Notes: generated by a model from the sequence alone, not told the origin. A stretch of 64,000 nucleotides of DNA from Pohlia nutans (GCA_022496805.1 CM040106.1:6634001-6698000); one strand, 5' to 3'; positions 25,605-38,225 are shown, numbered from the stretch's first letter. Program-made: numbers and translations.

Positions 25605-26318
25605 TCTTCTAGTATTTATAGTTTAGTTCGGGTATATTCTAAGAATATTCTAAGAATATTCTCTAAATAGTTTTAAAACACCCTACATTACTTCTATAAA
25701 TTAATTATTTTTAACTTAAATGAAAAAAGGACACCCAATATTTGTTCTCATACAGTTATCTAAATTCTTGACATTCACTCCCTTAAGGTAACCACTGAAT
25801 ATAACTATCGGTAAACATCATCAGCAATTACTATTCATAACTAAGAATAATTTTGAATTTTTATAGAAATGAAAGTTTTACATTTTGACTTCTACATTCC
25901 ATCCGTACGGTAGGATTTACTGATTCTATCACCAATACTGAATTATAAATTTGGAAGTTAAGATTAAAAATTTAGTCTAAATTTGATCATTACAAAATTT
26001 TAATATTTGTTGACTAGGACTTCTTAAATATTAAGAATAATTTTAAAGTATATATTTCAAAACATGGTGACTTCTGACGATTGTAGTGTTTCTTAAATCT
26101 ATGACCTCATTTTTGCAAGTTCAGTATAATTGCAATACTATCAATTGAACTTTGGCATACAGAAGGACTTCAATTACTGAACATTATATTCATTTGAGAT
26201 AAAAAATTATAATTTTATACTTTATAAAAGTAATATAGGGTGTGATAAAACCAATTTAGGAATATTCTTGGAATATTTGTGGAATATACGTAGAATATAC
26301 CCTTAACATACTACAGAT
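25605..26318. mobile_element. MITE with about 95-bp terminal inverted repeats
   Basis: The left arm (25605-25701) contains GGGTATATTCTA, repeats of GAATATTCTA and AAAACACCCTACATTACTTC. The right arm (26220-26318) contains the inverse order GTAATATAGGGTGTG, GGAATATTCTTGGAATAT and AGAATATACCC. About 520 bp of non-coding AT-rich sequence lies between. Element class is not clear. The start of the left end and any target duplication could not be fixed by eye. Confidence 0.7.
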
Positions 26319-28700
26319 AGTAGCATGTTCCAATTGTTTCGTACAGCCCCTATTAAATATCCTTTGTTATATGTACCCAAAATCTACACTAACTAAAGTA
26401 ATCCCCGAGTGTATCTATCAATGTATCTTTCACTGACTACAATATTAAGCCTGCAAAATAGTAACTAAGTCAAAATGTAATCCACTTACAAAGTCAGGAT
26501 GCATTTTATTATTATAGTTAGTGATGTTAATGACAAATGTAATCTAATTGTCGTGATGAGGAGTGTTTGAAATATATAAAAGAAATTATTTTACAGTATA
26601 GTTGGAGTTATTTTCGTTAAAATCAAATTTAATGTGTTACTTCATTGTGTTATTGAATTTAAAAGCATTAATCACGTTGATTACAAAATAATGAAATATA
26701 TTAAATAGATATATGGAAAATCTAAATATATTCAAGCATGGTAGAGAGCAATTGCAAATATTAATTCACATTTAATTATATATTAACAAGACCGTGTAGC
26801 TAGTGCAATATATATTTGGCGTTAAATACGTGAATTAACAAAATAATAATGAGACTATAAGAAATAGATTTACGAATGACAAAAATCTAGAAAAATCTTG
26901 AAATACTATTAAAACTATGGGCATTATAGATACGAATCATGCCTGCAAATATACATTTGGTATCAAAGACAGGATGTCTAGCACACATATTAAAATGACT
27001 TAGACATAAGTCACACATTACGCGACTCACGCTTTATAGTGGTACCCATATCAACCCATGCTTTTCCAAATCCTAATTATTGCACTATTCGTATTGTTAT
27101 TGTCAGTAGTGCAAATTTTTTAAGTGAAAATTAACGAATATTAATATTATACAGTGATAGCAGAAATTTAGGGACTCTATGTCATAAATGTCTTATATAA
27201 TTAGCTTCCAAATGCTTGATCATAATTAACCAACAAGTTGTAAACATATTTAATTTGTCGAATGCATGATTATTACGTTGAAATCATGCAAGTGTTTAGG
27301 GCAATTTCTACATGTAAATAATAATTATGCAAAATCGCAAATTGCTATACTTTATGAGGCCTCAACCCTAAATTTCAAGAGATTATGATCCAAAAGCATG
27401 ATAAAAAGAAACGCACAAGTTGTAAATAATTTTTAATACGCCGAAAGCATTAAATTACTCTATCCTAAAACCTAATCGATGGATGAATTATCAGATATGT
27501 TAAACTTCATCCGCTCATAACTTCTACGATTCACGTCCAAAAATTAAATACAAAATCATTTTAATCTGTTCTCCATGCAGTCCACTTCATCAAACCAAAA
27601 TCGTTAAAAGCATGACTAAAGTATAAATATTTAATATTTCATGACTTTCGAATGATACAACTCTATATCACCCAATCTAGAAATTATGTGAAAATTAACT
27701 ATAGAGCTAGACATTATTATTAGAATAAAAAAGGTCCAAATTGAAGGTACTAAGCTTAAATGATCCGTATATTATCAAATGTTTATGGTCCGTAATATTT
27801 TAAAGCATCTGTGCGTGAAATCATCCACATTTAATACGACCACTATAGAACTTACAAATACTTTCATTTAAATACATTCACGCTATAGACCCTTTCAATA
27901 GCTTTCCAAATATATATATGACACTCTTTCACATGATGAAGTACGTGTATGTTACGGATGGATGAATTATCAGAAATCTTAAACTTCATCAGCTCATACT
28001 TTCTACGATTCATGTTCGAATTTAAAATACCAAGCCAATTATTCTCATGTAATCTTATTGCAGTGTGAATTTTTTATAAACTCATAAAATCAAGCATCTA
28101 ATTTTTTTCAAAACTCACAACACCTACAGTACTACATTATAACCTATCACAACAGATTTCATCCACATGTTATCTATATTTTATTCGTAATTGAATTAAA
28201 GAATAAATTTTTATTATATGTTTCAAATTTTATAGAAAATATTAGTAATAGCAATGATAGAGTATTGCATATTAATAGAATCTAGAATTCAAAATGTATA
28301 ACTCTTACTTTTATTTAATATACATCAAGTTCCAAATATTCATGTTGCATTTTATAATACATCTTCAGAGAACTGCCTAAACCGGACACAGGTAAGGGCA
28401 TTTAGAGGCTAAAGAATTTGGAATTAAGATTGAAGTCACGATTGCTCCAAAATATACCTTCTATTTTAAAAACTCAATACAATACCATAGAGAATTGTGG
28501 ATGGATGAAAATTAAAAAATACTTTAGTAGGTTACAAAATTTACGCTGTAAGGCCTTTATAATCCCTGTACACGTACCAACCCTTTGAATAGAAGTTGAT
28601 TCTAGCCTCGGAAGTAGATATTAGCATGGCAAAGATGTACATGAAGGGCATATGAGAAGACCATTGTAAGCATAAAATATACCCAAAAAATTAGATATAT
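26319..28700. other. AT-rich region with repeats, no gene
   Basis: No supported frame. A direct repeat of about 78 bp occurs at 27479-27556 and 27956-28033 (GGATGGATGAATTATCAGA, TTAAACTTCATC, TTCTACGATTCA). Its copies are 477 bp apart, possibly ends of a short decayed element. Positions 28150-28420 match 3675-3960. Confidence 0.6.
28150..28420 (+). repeat. Dispersed AT-rich repeat, copy 2 (partner 3675-3960)
   Basis: See the entry at 3675. The copy ends near GGGCATTTAGAGGCTAA, matching GGCATTTAGGGGTTGATAA in the first. Confidence 0.45.
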
Positions 28701-28964
28701 TTGTAGTCGGAGGCCTCTCCAGTATTATCAACAGCTTCCTATCTCAAATCAAAGATTTATTGTCATTGGTAGAAAATTTGATAGGCTTTCTAAAGAGACT
28801 TGCATAAAGATCATCCAACTGAAGGTTGTATGAGTAAGTTACAGGGCTAGGAATTTGTTTGCGGTCCAGTTTCTGAACATTGGGACCTTGAGGAAATACA
28901 CATGAAATTAGAATAAGTACTGCACAGAAATTATGTGAAAAGCACGAGAATGTACAAATATATA

Positions 28965-29445
28965 TACCTGTTATATATGTTTGCATATATTTATATATAG
29001 AAATATATATATAACATGTATTTGTACATATATATATATATATATATGTATATACATATATATATATATAGTACGTGGAAGGCAAGGTCGGCACTTTCAA
29101 AAGTAAGTATAAAGAAATTGGGTATCAATAGATATCAATAAATATTATCCGGGCGCTAAACATTTTGTCTTGAGGAGGTCTCTTCCAAATATTACGTAAC
29201 AACGTAATATCGAAGATAGGGTTCCAAAAATTATACGTACTAATATACATATACTAATATATGTATATATAATATACATACATATATATATATATATATG
29301 TACAAATACATGTTATATATATATTTCTATATATATAGTATGTGGAAGGCAATGTCAACACTTTCAAAAGTAAGTATTTAAGAAATCGGGTATTATTAGA
29401 TATCAATTATTATTATCTGGCTCTTAAACATTTTATTTTAAAATT
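28965..29445 (+). repeat. Two copies of a repeat behind TA microsatellites
   Basis: Copy 1 (about 29067-29175) and copy 2 (about 29336-29445) share GTGGAAGGCAA, CACTTTCAAAAGTAAGTAT, GGGTAT, AGATATCAAT and AAACATTTT, each preceded by a long TA microsatellite (28967-29068 and 29240-29335). An inverse copy of the GTGGAAGGCAAAGTCGG core is at about 30113-30130 on the minus strand. The core reads VEGKVGTF in one frame and ends in a donor-like GTAAGT. Confidence 0.7.
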
Positions 29446-30487
29446 TTGTCTACAATTGGTACGGAATTTACTAGGCTTTCTAAAATGACTTGTAGGATGT
29501 GCTAAAACACGAACTAAATGACAGTTGCCAGTCTATGACATTCTTGAATTAGAACTCATGTAATAGACCAAATTTAACTCTGAAAGGTCCACGGAGCCCG
29601 TTCCAACCAGTCTTGCACAACAATATTCCATTGTATTTGACATGATTCTAACCTCCTATGGGTTTACAATAAAAAGTGAGGTTAAAATGCTGGTCCTTTT
29701 GATTTTAATGAGCTATTGGAAATCCAATTTGAAACCTTTCTTTTTACAACAAATGTCAAATATACGCCAATGTGTCTACTACCGCACATGCAACGTAGGG
29801 TCAGTAGATAATAATTCCCCAAAAAGATGCCAAATACATAAATAACTTTATTATGTATTTTGTCAAAATTAACAAAAATAAATTCAATAAAAAACCAAAC
29901 ATAAAGTCAAAAATAAAACAAACTCAGAACCCAATTCTCAACAGTAGTTGATGAAAAAATAACACTCACCATACAAATAAAAATAAAAACGTTTAGCAAA
30001 CGCAAAAAATTAAGTGGTTGCTATTAATAGCCAAATTCGTAATAATTACTTCAGAAAGTGCCAACCTTCATTCTTTGAACTGTTATTAATTATCTTTAAA
30101 TGAAAGTACCGACTTTGCCTTCCACGTGCAATATCTCCATCAGCCCTTTAAGAGTTAAGTACTTCTGATGTGAACACAAACCGCATCGAAGAGCACTGGA
30201 GAAAAATTTGGAAAATTCACGATGGTTGCAAAATCTACGTTTTATTTTAAATTTTTGTCTACAATATTCTTTGAATGTCATATTTTAATCCAGTTTTGGA
30301 TGTTGGTTTTTTTTGGACTGTTTGTTGACTTAATTTGTGGTGATTTCGACAAAATACTTAATAATTATATTTTCTCTTTTGGCATTTTTTTGGGGTATTA
30401 TTTTTTTGCCGACACTGCCTTTTACTTACGGTAATGTTACAATATATATACACAGATGTGTGAAAATATATAAATGTATATCATGAT

Positions 30488-30562
30488 TATACATACATAC
30501 ATACATGTATATACATACATACATATGTACATACATGTATATATACAAATATATACATTAGT
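30488..30562 (+). repeat. CATA/TA microsatellite
   Basis: Runs of ACATACATACATAC and ATGTATATA immediately precede an abrupt change to GC-rich sequence at about 30567, which marks the start of the leader-like region. Confidence 0.75.
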
Positions 30563-30566
30563 ACCT

Positions 30567-31190
30567 GCTGCCCATAGCCCACTGCCCCCGTGGCCGCTGC
30601 CCGAGTTGCGCTACCGTCTGAAGAAGTCCAAGTCGTCTCTCTCGCATGGCTAGGATTTCGGATCTTTTTTTCCTTCTCTCTCCCGCGTCTATTTCCTTCC
30701 GCTTGTCTGTCTCTTTTGTTTACGGCTTGTCTCTCTTTCTTGTTTGTCTCTCTTGTTTAGCGATTGTGTTCGTTGTTACCTCTCCTCCGTTTAGAGTGCA
30801 GGTTTAGGGTACTGCTCCTAGTTCGATTCTTCTGGCTTGTTTCTATTTCTTTAGGGTTTTGGTGTACTCGTTCATGAGCTTCGTTCCATACGTTTTTGAT
30901 ACTTAGGGTTTGTTGCATCTGATAAATTTCCTTTAGTTGTCTAGAGTGCATGAGCTCATTAAGCTGTTTGGTGAGCTGCGGTTTGTAGCATTTCTTGTTA
31001 CAGTTCTCAGTTAGGGTTTGCCTAGAATTTCAAGGCGCAGTTTGAAGGTGTCATGGTCTACACACATTTTGAAGATACGTGTTAGGGTTTAGGGTTTATG
31101 GCTTCAGGAGTGATGGTAGAGGGCTTCAGTACCTTTAGCTCTTTCAATTGTATTACCGAATCAAGGCTTCAGGCTTCAGGAATTAGGTAA
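30567..31190 (+). promoter_or_regulatory. Leader-like region with teloboxes and a donor-like site
   Basis: Sequence changes from AT-rich to a pyrimidine-rich GC-richer stretch (CTCTCTCG, CTTCTCTCTCCCGCG), then carries at least six telobox motifs (AGGGTTT) at about 30785-31095. Teloboxes and pyrimidine-rich leaders are common in plant 5' untranslated regions. It ends in GGAATTAGGTAAGTC, a good splice donor at about 31187. I infer a non-coding first exon, possibly of the gene that starts at 33349, with an intron in between. No TATA box was assigned. Confidence 0.4.
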
Positions 31191-31965
31191 GTCTTAACCC
31201 ATTTTTTGTGTTATTTCTTTGTAGCAATTGTAGTGTTGCTTATTTGGGTTTTTCTTGAATGTGTTGTTTGTGCATTGATTGCTACGTTTTTGGTTTGAAT
31301 GCTCTAGGTACTTAATACTCAAATTAGATGCACTTACTTGCTGCAAATTTCATGCTGTGAATGTGTTTAGGCATGCATGCTTGAATCAAGCAAGCCTATT
31401 CTGTAGTGATTGCTGGAGTGATTTGTCTAGTTTATTCCGTGAACGAGTTGCTGGAGTGATGAGTGTGCTTACTTTCGATTTGGGTTTCTTTATAAATGAA
31501 TCTATTAGCGTACATTCATAGATTGAGAGCTCTTGTACTGATTCTATGGGTGGTGGTGCATGGATTTGTAATGCATGGTTGTTTTGATTGAATGAAGCTG
31601 ATATAGCAAGTTTGTTCAGGGTTTAGGTGTGAATGAGATTCTTGAATTGTGATATGGTTGAAACATTGAATTCCAAATTAATTTACTGTATGCTATACAA
31701 GTTCAGGTCATTGATTAGTGTATTGGTTGCAATGTTTCAGATTGAGCAATTCGGCCATCATGAGCAATTTTTTTTGTAGAGTTTCCAAATCATATTCCAG
31801 GAAATTAGGTCAGTGCTCTACTGACTACTATCAATTCTATAATGTTTCATTCTGCTGTGCACTAAAAGCATGGTCAACGTGTAAATGATAGAGAGTAGTT
31901 TTTGGTTTGCTCTGTTTTGCTATGTTTGAGCACCATGGTTTTTGGTTTACCTACATGTGACAGAT

Positions 31966-33320
31966 GGCAGTTTAGCTCGATGTCAATTTAGATCGATGTG
32001 AGTTTAGCTCGACCACAACTAAATTGACAGAGAAACTCTTGCCTAAAACGGTAGTTTAGATCGACCCGATCTAAAGTTCACCAATTATCAGCTCAAATCT
32101 ACCTAAATTGCAATCCATTCAAGTCGACCTGACCTAGATTAACATATCTTATAATCAATTCACATCAAACTGACAAGAAAACATAAGGTAGAAGCACTCT
32201 CCCCATCTAGCAGTTCAGGTCGAGTCGACCTAAATCCGCAAATACAGATCATAGTTGTCAAATTCTAGAGTAGAAAGTCTAGCACATGGAAATGTACTAT
32301 GTGTTGATTCAGATAGAATCGACCTAAATTACCCTAAACTGCAATAAAAATTGCAGTCCATTCAGGTCGACCCGACCTAAATAACCATATCTTACAATCA
32401 ATACACATAAAACTACAAAAAAACATACGAAAGAATGTGTTAATTCAGATCAAATCGACCTAAAGTACCCTAAACGGTAATAAAAATTGGTCTAAAATGC
32501 GTAGAATTCAGCACTAGATAGCACTCTCAAGATCCAGCAGTTTAGGTCGATTCGACCTAAAATCGCACATATAGAGTCAGCTGATGAATTAAAGGAGATA
32601 AAGTCTTCCAGATACAAATGTACCATCTATGAAATATAAATAGATTCTATGTGAATACAGCTCGAATCGACCTAAATTAATCTCGGTTCGACCTAATTAC
32701 CTGATATCAATAAGCATGAAATTGCACTTAAACTACGCACATTCAGATCGAGTGGACCTAAATTTCCCTAACTGCTCGGCTTAATTTCTTATAATGAATC
32801 ATACATTGAAGCCAGGAAATAAAAACCTGTGCTATATGTAAGTAGTACTGCAAGATTACTAGAATAATCCAGAACTATTCAATTACTCCATTTACATTCA
32901 GCTCGAGTCGACCTAATTTGTACCACATGGAATCCCATTAAACGTATAACAATAGGCACTACAACTCGAATTGACCTAACTTACCCCAGAATGCAATATA
33001 AAGTGACCTGAGCTGAGTAAGATTCAGCTCGACTTGACCTAAACTATACAAATCTACTACCAATATGATGTGCACATGAAGATTGAGACAATCTGCATTC
33101 TCCTGAATGGCATACAATGAAAAATAAAAGAATCAATTGAAACCAGGACGAAGCTCCAATTCAAGCAAATTAGATTGACCTGAGCTAAATTATGATGTGG
33201 GCCTGATCAAAATAGACGTCCTAGTTGTTCGCCACTGATGATCATGCATGAAGAAAATTACTCTTCTCTGTAGAGGCATGAAGATGTGTGTGTCGCGCAT
33301 TTTAGCTCGTACCAACCTAT
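31966..33320. repeat. Dense family B palindrome cluster
   Basis: About 20 copies of the AGGTCGAGTCGACCT-type palindrome lie here, most decayed to AGCTCG, AGATCG or AACTCG on one side. Best copies are 32541-32561 (perfect apart from a free centre base), about 32215, 32361 and 32898. Spacing is irregular (40-120 bp) and flanks are unrelated, so copies appear to have spread singly and not by tandem duplication. They fill the 5' flank or first intron of the gene at 33349. Confidence 0.85.
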
Positions 33321-34321
33321 ATCATTGTCTGTCCGCACTGTGAACAAAATGGCAACGGCGAAGAAGACACCAAAGGAACAGCAAGTGCCAAGCCTCGAGT
33401 TCTACTACGAGAAAATAGAACATCAGCCACACGTGGATGATGACCAGGCGGGAGACGACCTGGAAAACTTTGGGGAGTTCTGGGACATGCAAGACCAGGA
33501 ATTGGTAGAGTTCTGGAGTCTGAAAATGATCGAAAATACACGCGACTGCTGCTTGACAACGAAGGCTAAGAATGCAGCTGCCTTCCTGCCTCTTTCATTC
33601 CATGAGAAGGTGAAGGACATCAACGCGGGTGATGGATCCAAGATTTTGTTTCACTGCTTCACCACGAGAACGGAATGGGATAAGAAGCAGCAGTACAACT
33701 TCACGCTGACCTTCGACTCGGCTGTGATTCTATTCAACATCAGCCCCCTACTAGACTCCCTGCAAACGACCGAGTTCAGTGAGTGCATTAAGGAGCTGGA
33801 GGAACAATATGACAACAAATTCTTCGAGAGTACCAAAGGTCTGCCGCTGTGCGGGGCAAAGCTCTGCTCCAAGATCCGGAAGCTGATCCAGAACTTCGAC
33901 GTCTTGAAAGCGAAGCTGGACATGCAGAAAAAATCGATGACACCTTTAAGTGTGTCCCTCAATAATCGGAGTCAGAGAGCGAGTGCGGGATCCATGAGCA
34001 CAAACTCGCCAAGACCCCAACAGAGCGAAGGCAAACGCAAGCCGAACACGCCTCTGACACCTTCCCCAGCACCACGGCAAAGCCATCTTGGCTCCTCCTC
34101 GAAGAGGAGGCAACCTGCTCAGAAGACGGCACCTGAAGCTATCAACGAGCATAGCTTGGCGTCCGCTGTGACCGATTTGCTAGAGCCAATGGTGGGCAAC
34201 AACAAACCCGACTACTCACGCTCGACAGAAGCGTACAGGACGTTTTGGTCGTCAGGCACCGACGCGTTCCTGTTCGAACTTGAGGACAAAAAATCGATCC
34301 CCATCGAACAACTGGCGTCTG

Positions 34322-34396
34322 CACATGAACATCAAGACTGCACATGAACATCAAGACTGCACATGAACATCAAGACTGCACATGAACATCAAGACT
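34322..34396 (+). repeat. 19-bp tandem repeat, four copies, inside coding sequence
   Basis: CACATGAACATCAAGACTG is repeated at 34322, 34341, 34360 and 34379 (last copy partial). Three extra copies add 57 bp, which keeps the frame, but the unit boundary creates the TGA that closes the first open stretch. The copies are identical, so the expansion is recent compared with the decay of the gene. Confidence 0.95.
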
Positions 34397-34870
34397 TACG
34401 AGCCGGTTCATGCGAGGAAGATCATGGGCTTCCTTATCAGCATGCCCGATAGGAGCACCAAGCAGACTCTGTGCGTAATGCCTTGCGATCAAACGAGCGG
34501 CCAACTAGCTGGGACTCCATCAAAGATGGAAAGTTTTGGCTGATCAATGGGCAGAATAGCGTCAAATCAAGTTACATGATGCACGAGAAAGGGATGCCCC
34601 GAAAGACATCAAAGAGTTCGCGCAATGGAACTGCTTTGTCGTTTGGACGAATAAAAATGAAATTTTTTGTCAAATATCCGCCTACTACAACCGCGTCAAC
34701 CACTTCGGCGCCATCTAGCCGTCGTGGGCGACAAACATATTGGGAGCGCGGCAAGTATGGATAAATCTTAGGCGCCCTAAGAACTTGAAAGAAGCACTGC
34801 TAGTGGAAACGGCTCATCAAGCGTCCAGGACGAGGGAGTCCGCGACTAACAAAGCCAAGTTCCACATAAT

Positions 34871-35116
34871 GTTCAGATCGAGTCGACCTAGTTTGCTTGC
34901 TGCTATGCTTGTATTATAAATATTCCACTTCGTAGTTTGACCCCATAGAGTAGATCTGAGCCAACTTCAAGTTAGGTCGAGTCGACCTAATATGCTCGTA
35001 ATGTGCTTTCTCTTGCTTACTAATTTGCAAACCATGCGCTCCACAAACATCTGTTTTTTTAGATCGAGTCGACCTAAATGACTGTATAATAGCTAACAAT
35101 GTATGTACCCATGCAG
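34871..35116 (+). repeat. Intron with three family B palindromes
   Basis: Donor GTTCAG at 34871 and acceptor ATGCAG ending 35116 bound a 246-bp intron. Palindromes are at about 34874, 34972 and 35058-35078. The last differs from the perfect form by one base. They occupy a quarter of the intron. Confidence 0.75.
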
Positions 35117-36476
35117 GAGTTTCAAGCTGCTATGAAACTGCGGTTCGCGATGCTCGACGTGACCCAGGCCCAGAAGGACGCCAAAAAAAGTAATGCATCC
35201 GAAATGCTCGATATCCACAATGAGCTGAAATTAATCACTGCGCCGGACGACGTGTTTGATCTATGGAGCGAAGTGATCTCAAGCGCAGGTGCCGGCGAGT
35301 TTTATGAACTTCTTAAGTGAGGGGTAGTTCAAAGACAAGTCCAACTGGAATCCCGAGAGTGGGAATCTCACGTGCGAGTTCTTCAAGTGGCTGGGAGTTT
35401 AGCCTATGAGGACCTCGCGTAATTCGCCAAACATATCCTTTACCGCGAGAACCCCAAGTGGAACAAGGGCTACCCGAAGGTCACGATTAAGGCCATATCC
35501 TTGGTTGAAGACAAGTGCTAGTCGACCAAGGAATGGGTGGAGAGGAGGAAGCGGAAGCACCTTGTGATGAAGGAATTGCACAACATCAATCGTGATCTCG
35601 GACTCTTCAATCCGGCGGAGGAACTAATGCTCGTGAAGTGGAGGCAGTTCAAGGAGGAGTACAACGTCACGAGGGCAACCATGAATGTCCTGCTTGAGCG
35701 GCCGAGAGAGCAATACTTCAGAGAGGCCAAGTAGGTCAGGAGCAAAAATACGAAAACCGGCGACATCTCACCTCACGCGTACAAATTTTTTTATGTCTTC
35801 CAGGACAAACGAAAAGAATTCGTCAAACCTGCCGGAGACGCTCACTACCGGCCATACGACTTGCAGCACAAAGAGCACGCCCAGTGGCCCAAGGGCGCCT
35901 GGACAGCCGACACATCTACGTACTTGAGGTTGGGGGTCATCAACTTTCGGTACCTCCTAGGGGTGGAGAACAAAGAGAAGTCCAGTACGGTGATGCCGTA
36001 CTCTTACGAGTTCATGTCGTCTCTGAAAAGGAGACGTGTACAGGAGTTTGATGAATTACCTGCGTGGCTCTTTATCCGTGCGAATATGACAGAGCAGAAC
36101 CAATCTGTTCATTTTGCGGAGAACAACAACCTCCTCCACAGACACAAGATACAATATGCCGACTACCATTTGGCGAAGAACAAGCGTCTGTACGACTTTC
36201 TGGCGAATTCTAAGAAGGCACGAGCAATAGTTCACCTCGTCTTCTTTCAAAGGCCCGATATACTAATGGTGAAGATCCCCGACGACTTCTACGCACCAAT
36301 CATGACGGTATATACAAAGTCTCGGGCGTACGATGAGCAGCAGTACCGCCTGCACAAGGGGGAACTCAAAATGGAGTTCTACTAGTGGCTCATGTGGTCG
36401 TTCACGATGATGGGATCGAATATCTTCTCCGTCTACGCGGGATCCAAGATCACTTGTGCTGCTTTGGTACGTAGTC

Positions 36477-36969
36477 CAACACTTGCTCTTCAGCTCGGGT
36501 CGACCTAAACCTTTGTAGTGTTAGCGTTGTAATATTTTAGCTCGGGTCGACCTAAACCTCCTATCGGTAGTCCTTCCCAGGTAGATCCAAATCGGCACAG
36601 AATTTCAAGTCGAGTCAAGCTAAACGTTTAGTGTGCAAGTCCTTTAGCTCGGTTCGACCTAACCTTCACAGTTCCCCCTTTTTTTAGCTCGAGTCGACCT
36701 AACCTTCACAATTTCCCCTATCTTTAGCTCGAGTCGACCTAACCTTCACACTTCCTTCTCTCTTTAGATTGGTTTGACTTGAAACTATCTCCTCTATGGT
36801 TGCCTGTCTCTCCGACACAGTTTAAACCTGCCTCTCCGTCAAAGTTTAGCTCGAGCCGATCTAAATCTTTCTTGCTCCTCAATTTTTTTGACCTCTGACT
36901 CAGTTAACGACTGCCATGTTATTTGTGCACATGTGTTGCGTGAACAGCTATCAGCTATCCGTGTTGCAG
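36477..36969 (+). repeat. Intron with eight family B palindromes
   Basis: Donor GTACGT at 36477 and acceptor TTGCAG ending 36969. Copies begin near 36492, 36538, 36604, 36643, 36685, 36723, 36764 and 36845. Those at 36685 and 36723 sit in a short tandem duplication (TTTAGCTCGAGTCGACCTAA, then CCTTCACA). Most carry AGCTCG on the left arm, a sub-type shared across this intron. Confidence 0.8.
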
Positions 36970-38154
36970 GTCCAATCTGCTTATAGCTTACTGGACTTTA
37001 ATCTCAAACGACGCCTTGGACCTCGACAAGGCAGACTTCCTCGAGGACGGATACCCTCTGCAGGTTGGGGGGAATCACAGTACCCTTGTTGCGCGATCCG
37101 GGCCCTCCTCATTGAAGAGGAAGTCCCATGATCGGTGGGATATTGGCCCTCCAACACAGACGGATGAGGACGACGATGGGGACTCCTCCTCCGATGCCAC
37201 GGAGGACGACGAGGACGAGGAAGATCCTGCTCCTCCTCTGGAGACCCCCCGGAGATCGGATGCGCCAGGTTCATCCACGTCCTCTGGCCATCAGTTTGGA
37301 ACTCCTTCCTCCGAGCCGAAGTCGAAGAGAAAGAAACGTGAGTCTTCGAACAAAATTTTGAAGACGTTGACCAAGACGGTGGAACTTCTAACTATTCAGA
37401 CGGCGGAAACAAAATAAATCAGCTCGATTTCCAAAATTTCATTATAAAACAGCAGCGTCAGCATCAACAGCTAAATCAGATGCAGCAGACATTGCAGGTG
37501 TTGATGCAGAGCCTTATGCCGCCTCTTGTTAGAGTATTGAACCCACCGCCGTTGCCTCTTTAACCTCTGCTGCTTGGTAATCAGCCGTCTGGTTCAACCA
37601 TTAGCGGCAAATCTACTCGACCTGCGCCCTCGTCTCTCGCTGCGCCTCCTCCACCTCCTCCTGCGCCCTTGCCTGTCGCTACGCCTCCTCCGCCTCCAGC
37701 TGCTCGTGCGTCTGCTCCGTCCACTTTGCCGGCTCCCCGGCAAGTGTCATTGAGCGCTACTGGTGACACCGCCGACCCATACAGCCTTGACGACAGTTTG
37801 GGATTCAGTGGAGCTGTTGGCAGTGCAAATGCGGACACTGCTGTCTTGCGCGACACTGACGCTGCAGTAGGTGGTTCCCAATAATCACTCAATGTCATTT
37901 GTATAGTTTTAGCTCGACTCGAGTTGATTTGTATCATAGGTTTTTTTTGAAGGTTTTTTGTATAGACGGCAGTAATACCTAGGAACTTCAACTCCGGGTT
38001 GACAAGACCACTTAGGACATTTTCCCATCAACATTTTTTTGTACTTCAAATTTTTAGACCTTATTTTAATTTACATACTCCTCACTCGGAATTTTTGTTC
38101 ATCTATCATCAGCGCAGGCTCCATCCGTGCCCACAATGTGCCTCATGGGATGAC

Positions 38155-38225
38155 ACTTCTATGTGAGCGTAGAGCGGAGAGCGAAGAGCAGAGAGCGCAA
38201 ATTTGGAGAGCATAGAGTGGGCAGA
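38155..38225 (+). repeat. GAGAGCG-rich repeat, inverse partner at 45786-45853
   Basis: TGAGCGTAGAGCGGAGAGCG, CAGAGAGCG, CAAATTTGGAGAGC here match the complement of 45786-45853 (GCGCTCTCCAAACTCTG, CTCCGCTCTACGCTCAC). The pair faces inward and is 7.6 kb apart, enclosing the acidic ORF, the MULE gene, the 131-bp array and the methyltransferase-like gene. A third, diverged copy in the same orientation as this one is at about 59150-59190. Confidence 0.7.

Larger units (their letters stand above)
33349..37884 (+). pseudogene. Broken gene, possible ParB-like plus methyltransferase-like fusion
   Basis: Three coding blocks. Exon 1 (33349 to 34870) is open to 34345, then follows with frameshifts KTYEPVHARKIMGFLISMPD, IKDGKFWLINGQNSVKSS, WNCFVVWTNKNEIFCQISAY and WATNILGARQVW. 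Intron 1 is 34871-35116. Exon 2 (35117-36476) holds APDDVFDLWSEVI, KWRQFKEEYNVTRATMN, HLVFFQRPDILMVKIP and SNIFSVYAGSKITCAAL. Intron 2 is 36477-36969. Exon 3 (36970-37884) is acidic, basic (KSKRKKR), Gln-rich and Pro-rich. The IxDGxFWLINGQxSV motif recalls ParB/DGQHR folds, and the SNIFSVYAGSK segment recalls the FxGxG SAM motif placed C-terminally as in permuted DNA methyltransferases. Both assignments are inference. Both introns carry family B palindromes. In-frame stops are mostly TAG. The upstream in-frame ATG at 33286 overlaps palindrome remnants, so I prefer 33349. Confidence 0.55.

Noticed and set aside
30780..31095. Interstitial telomere repeat
   Set aside because: The AGGGTTT motifs are dispersed and not tandem. 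They fit teloboxes of a plant leader better.
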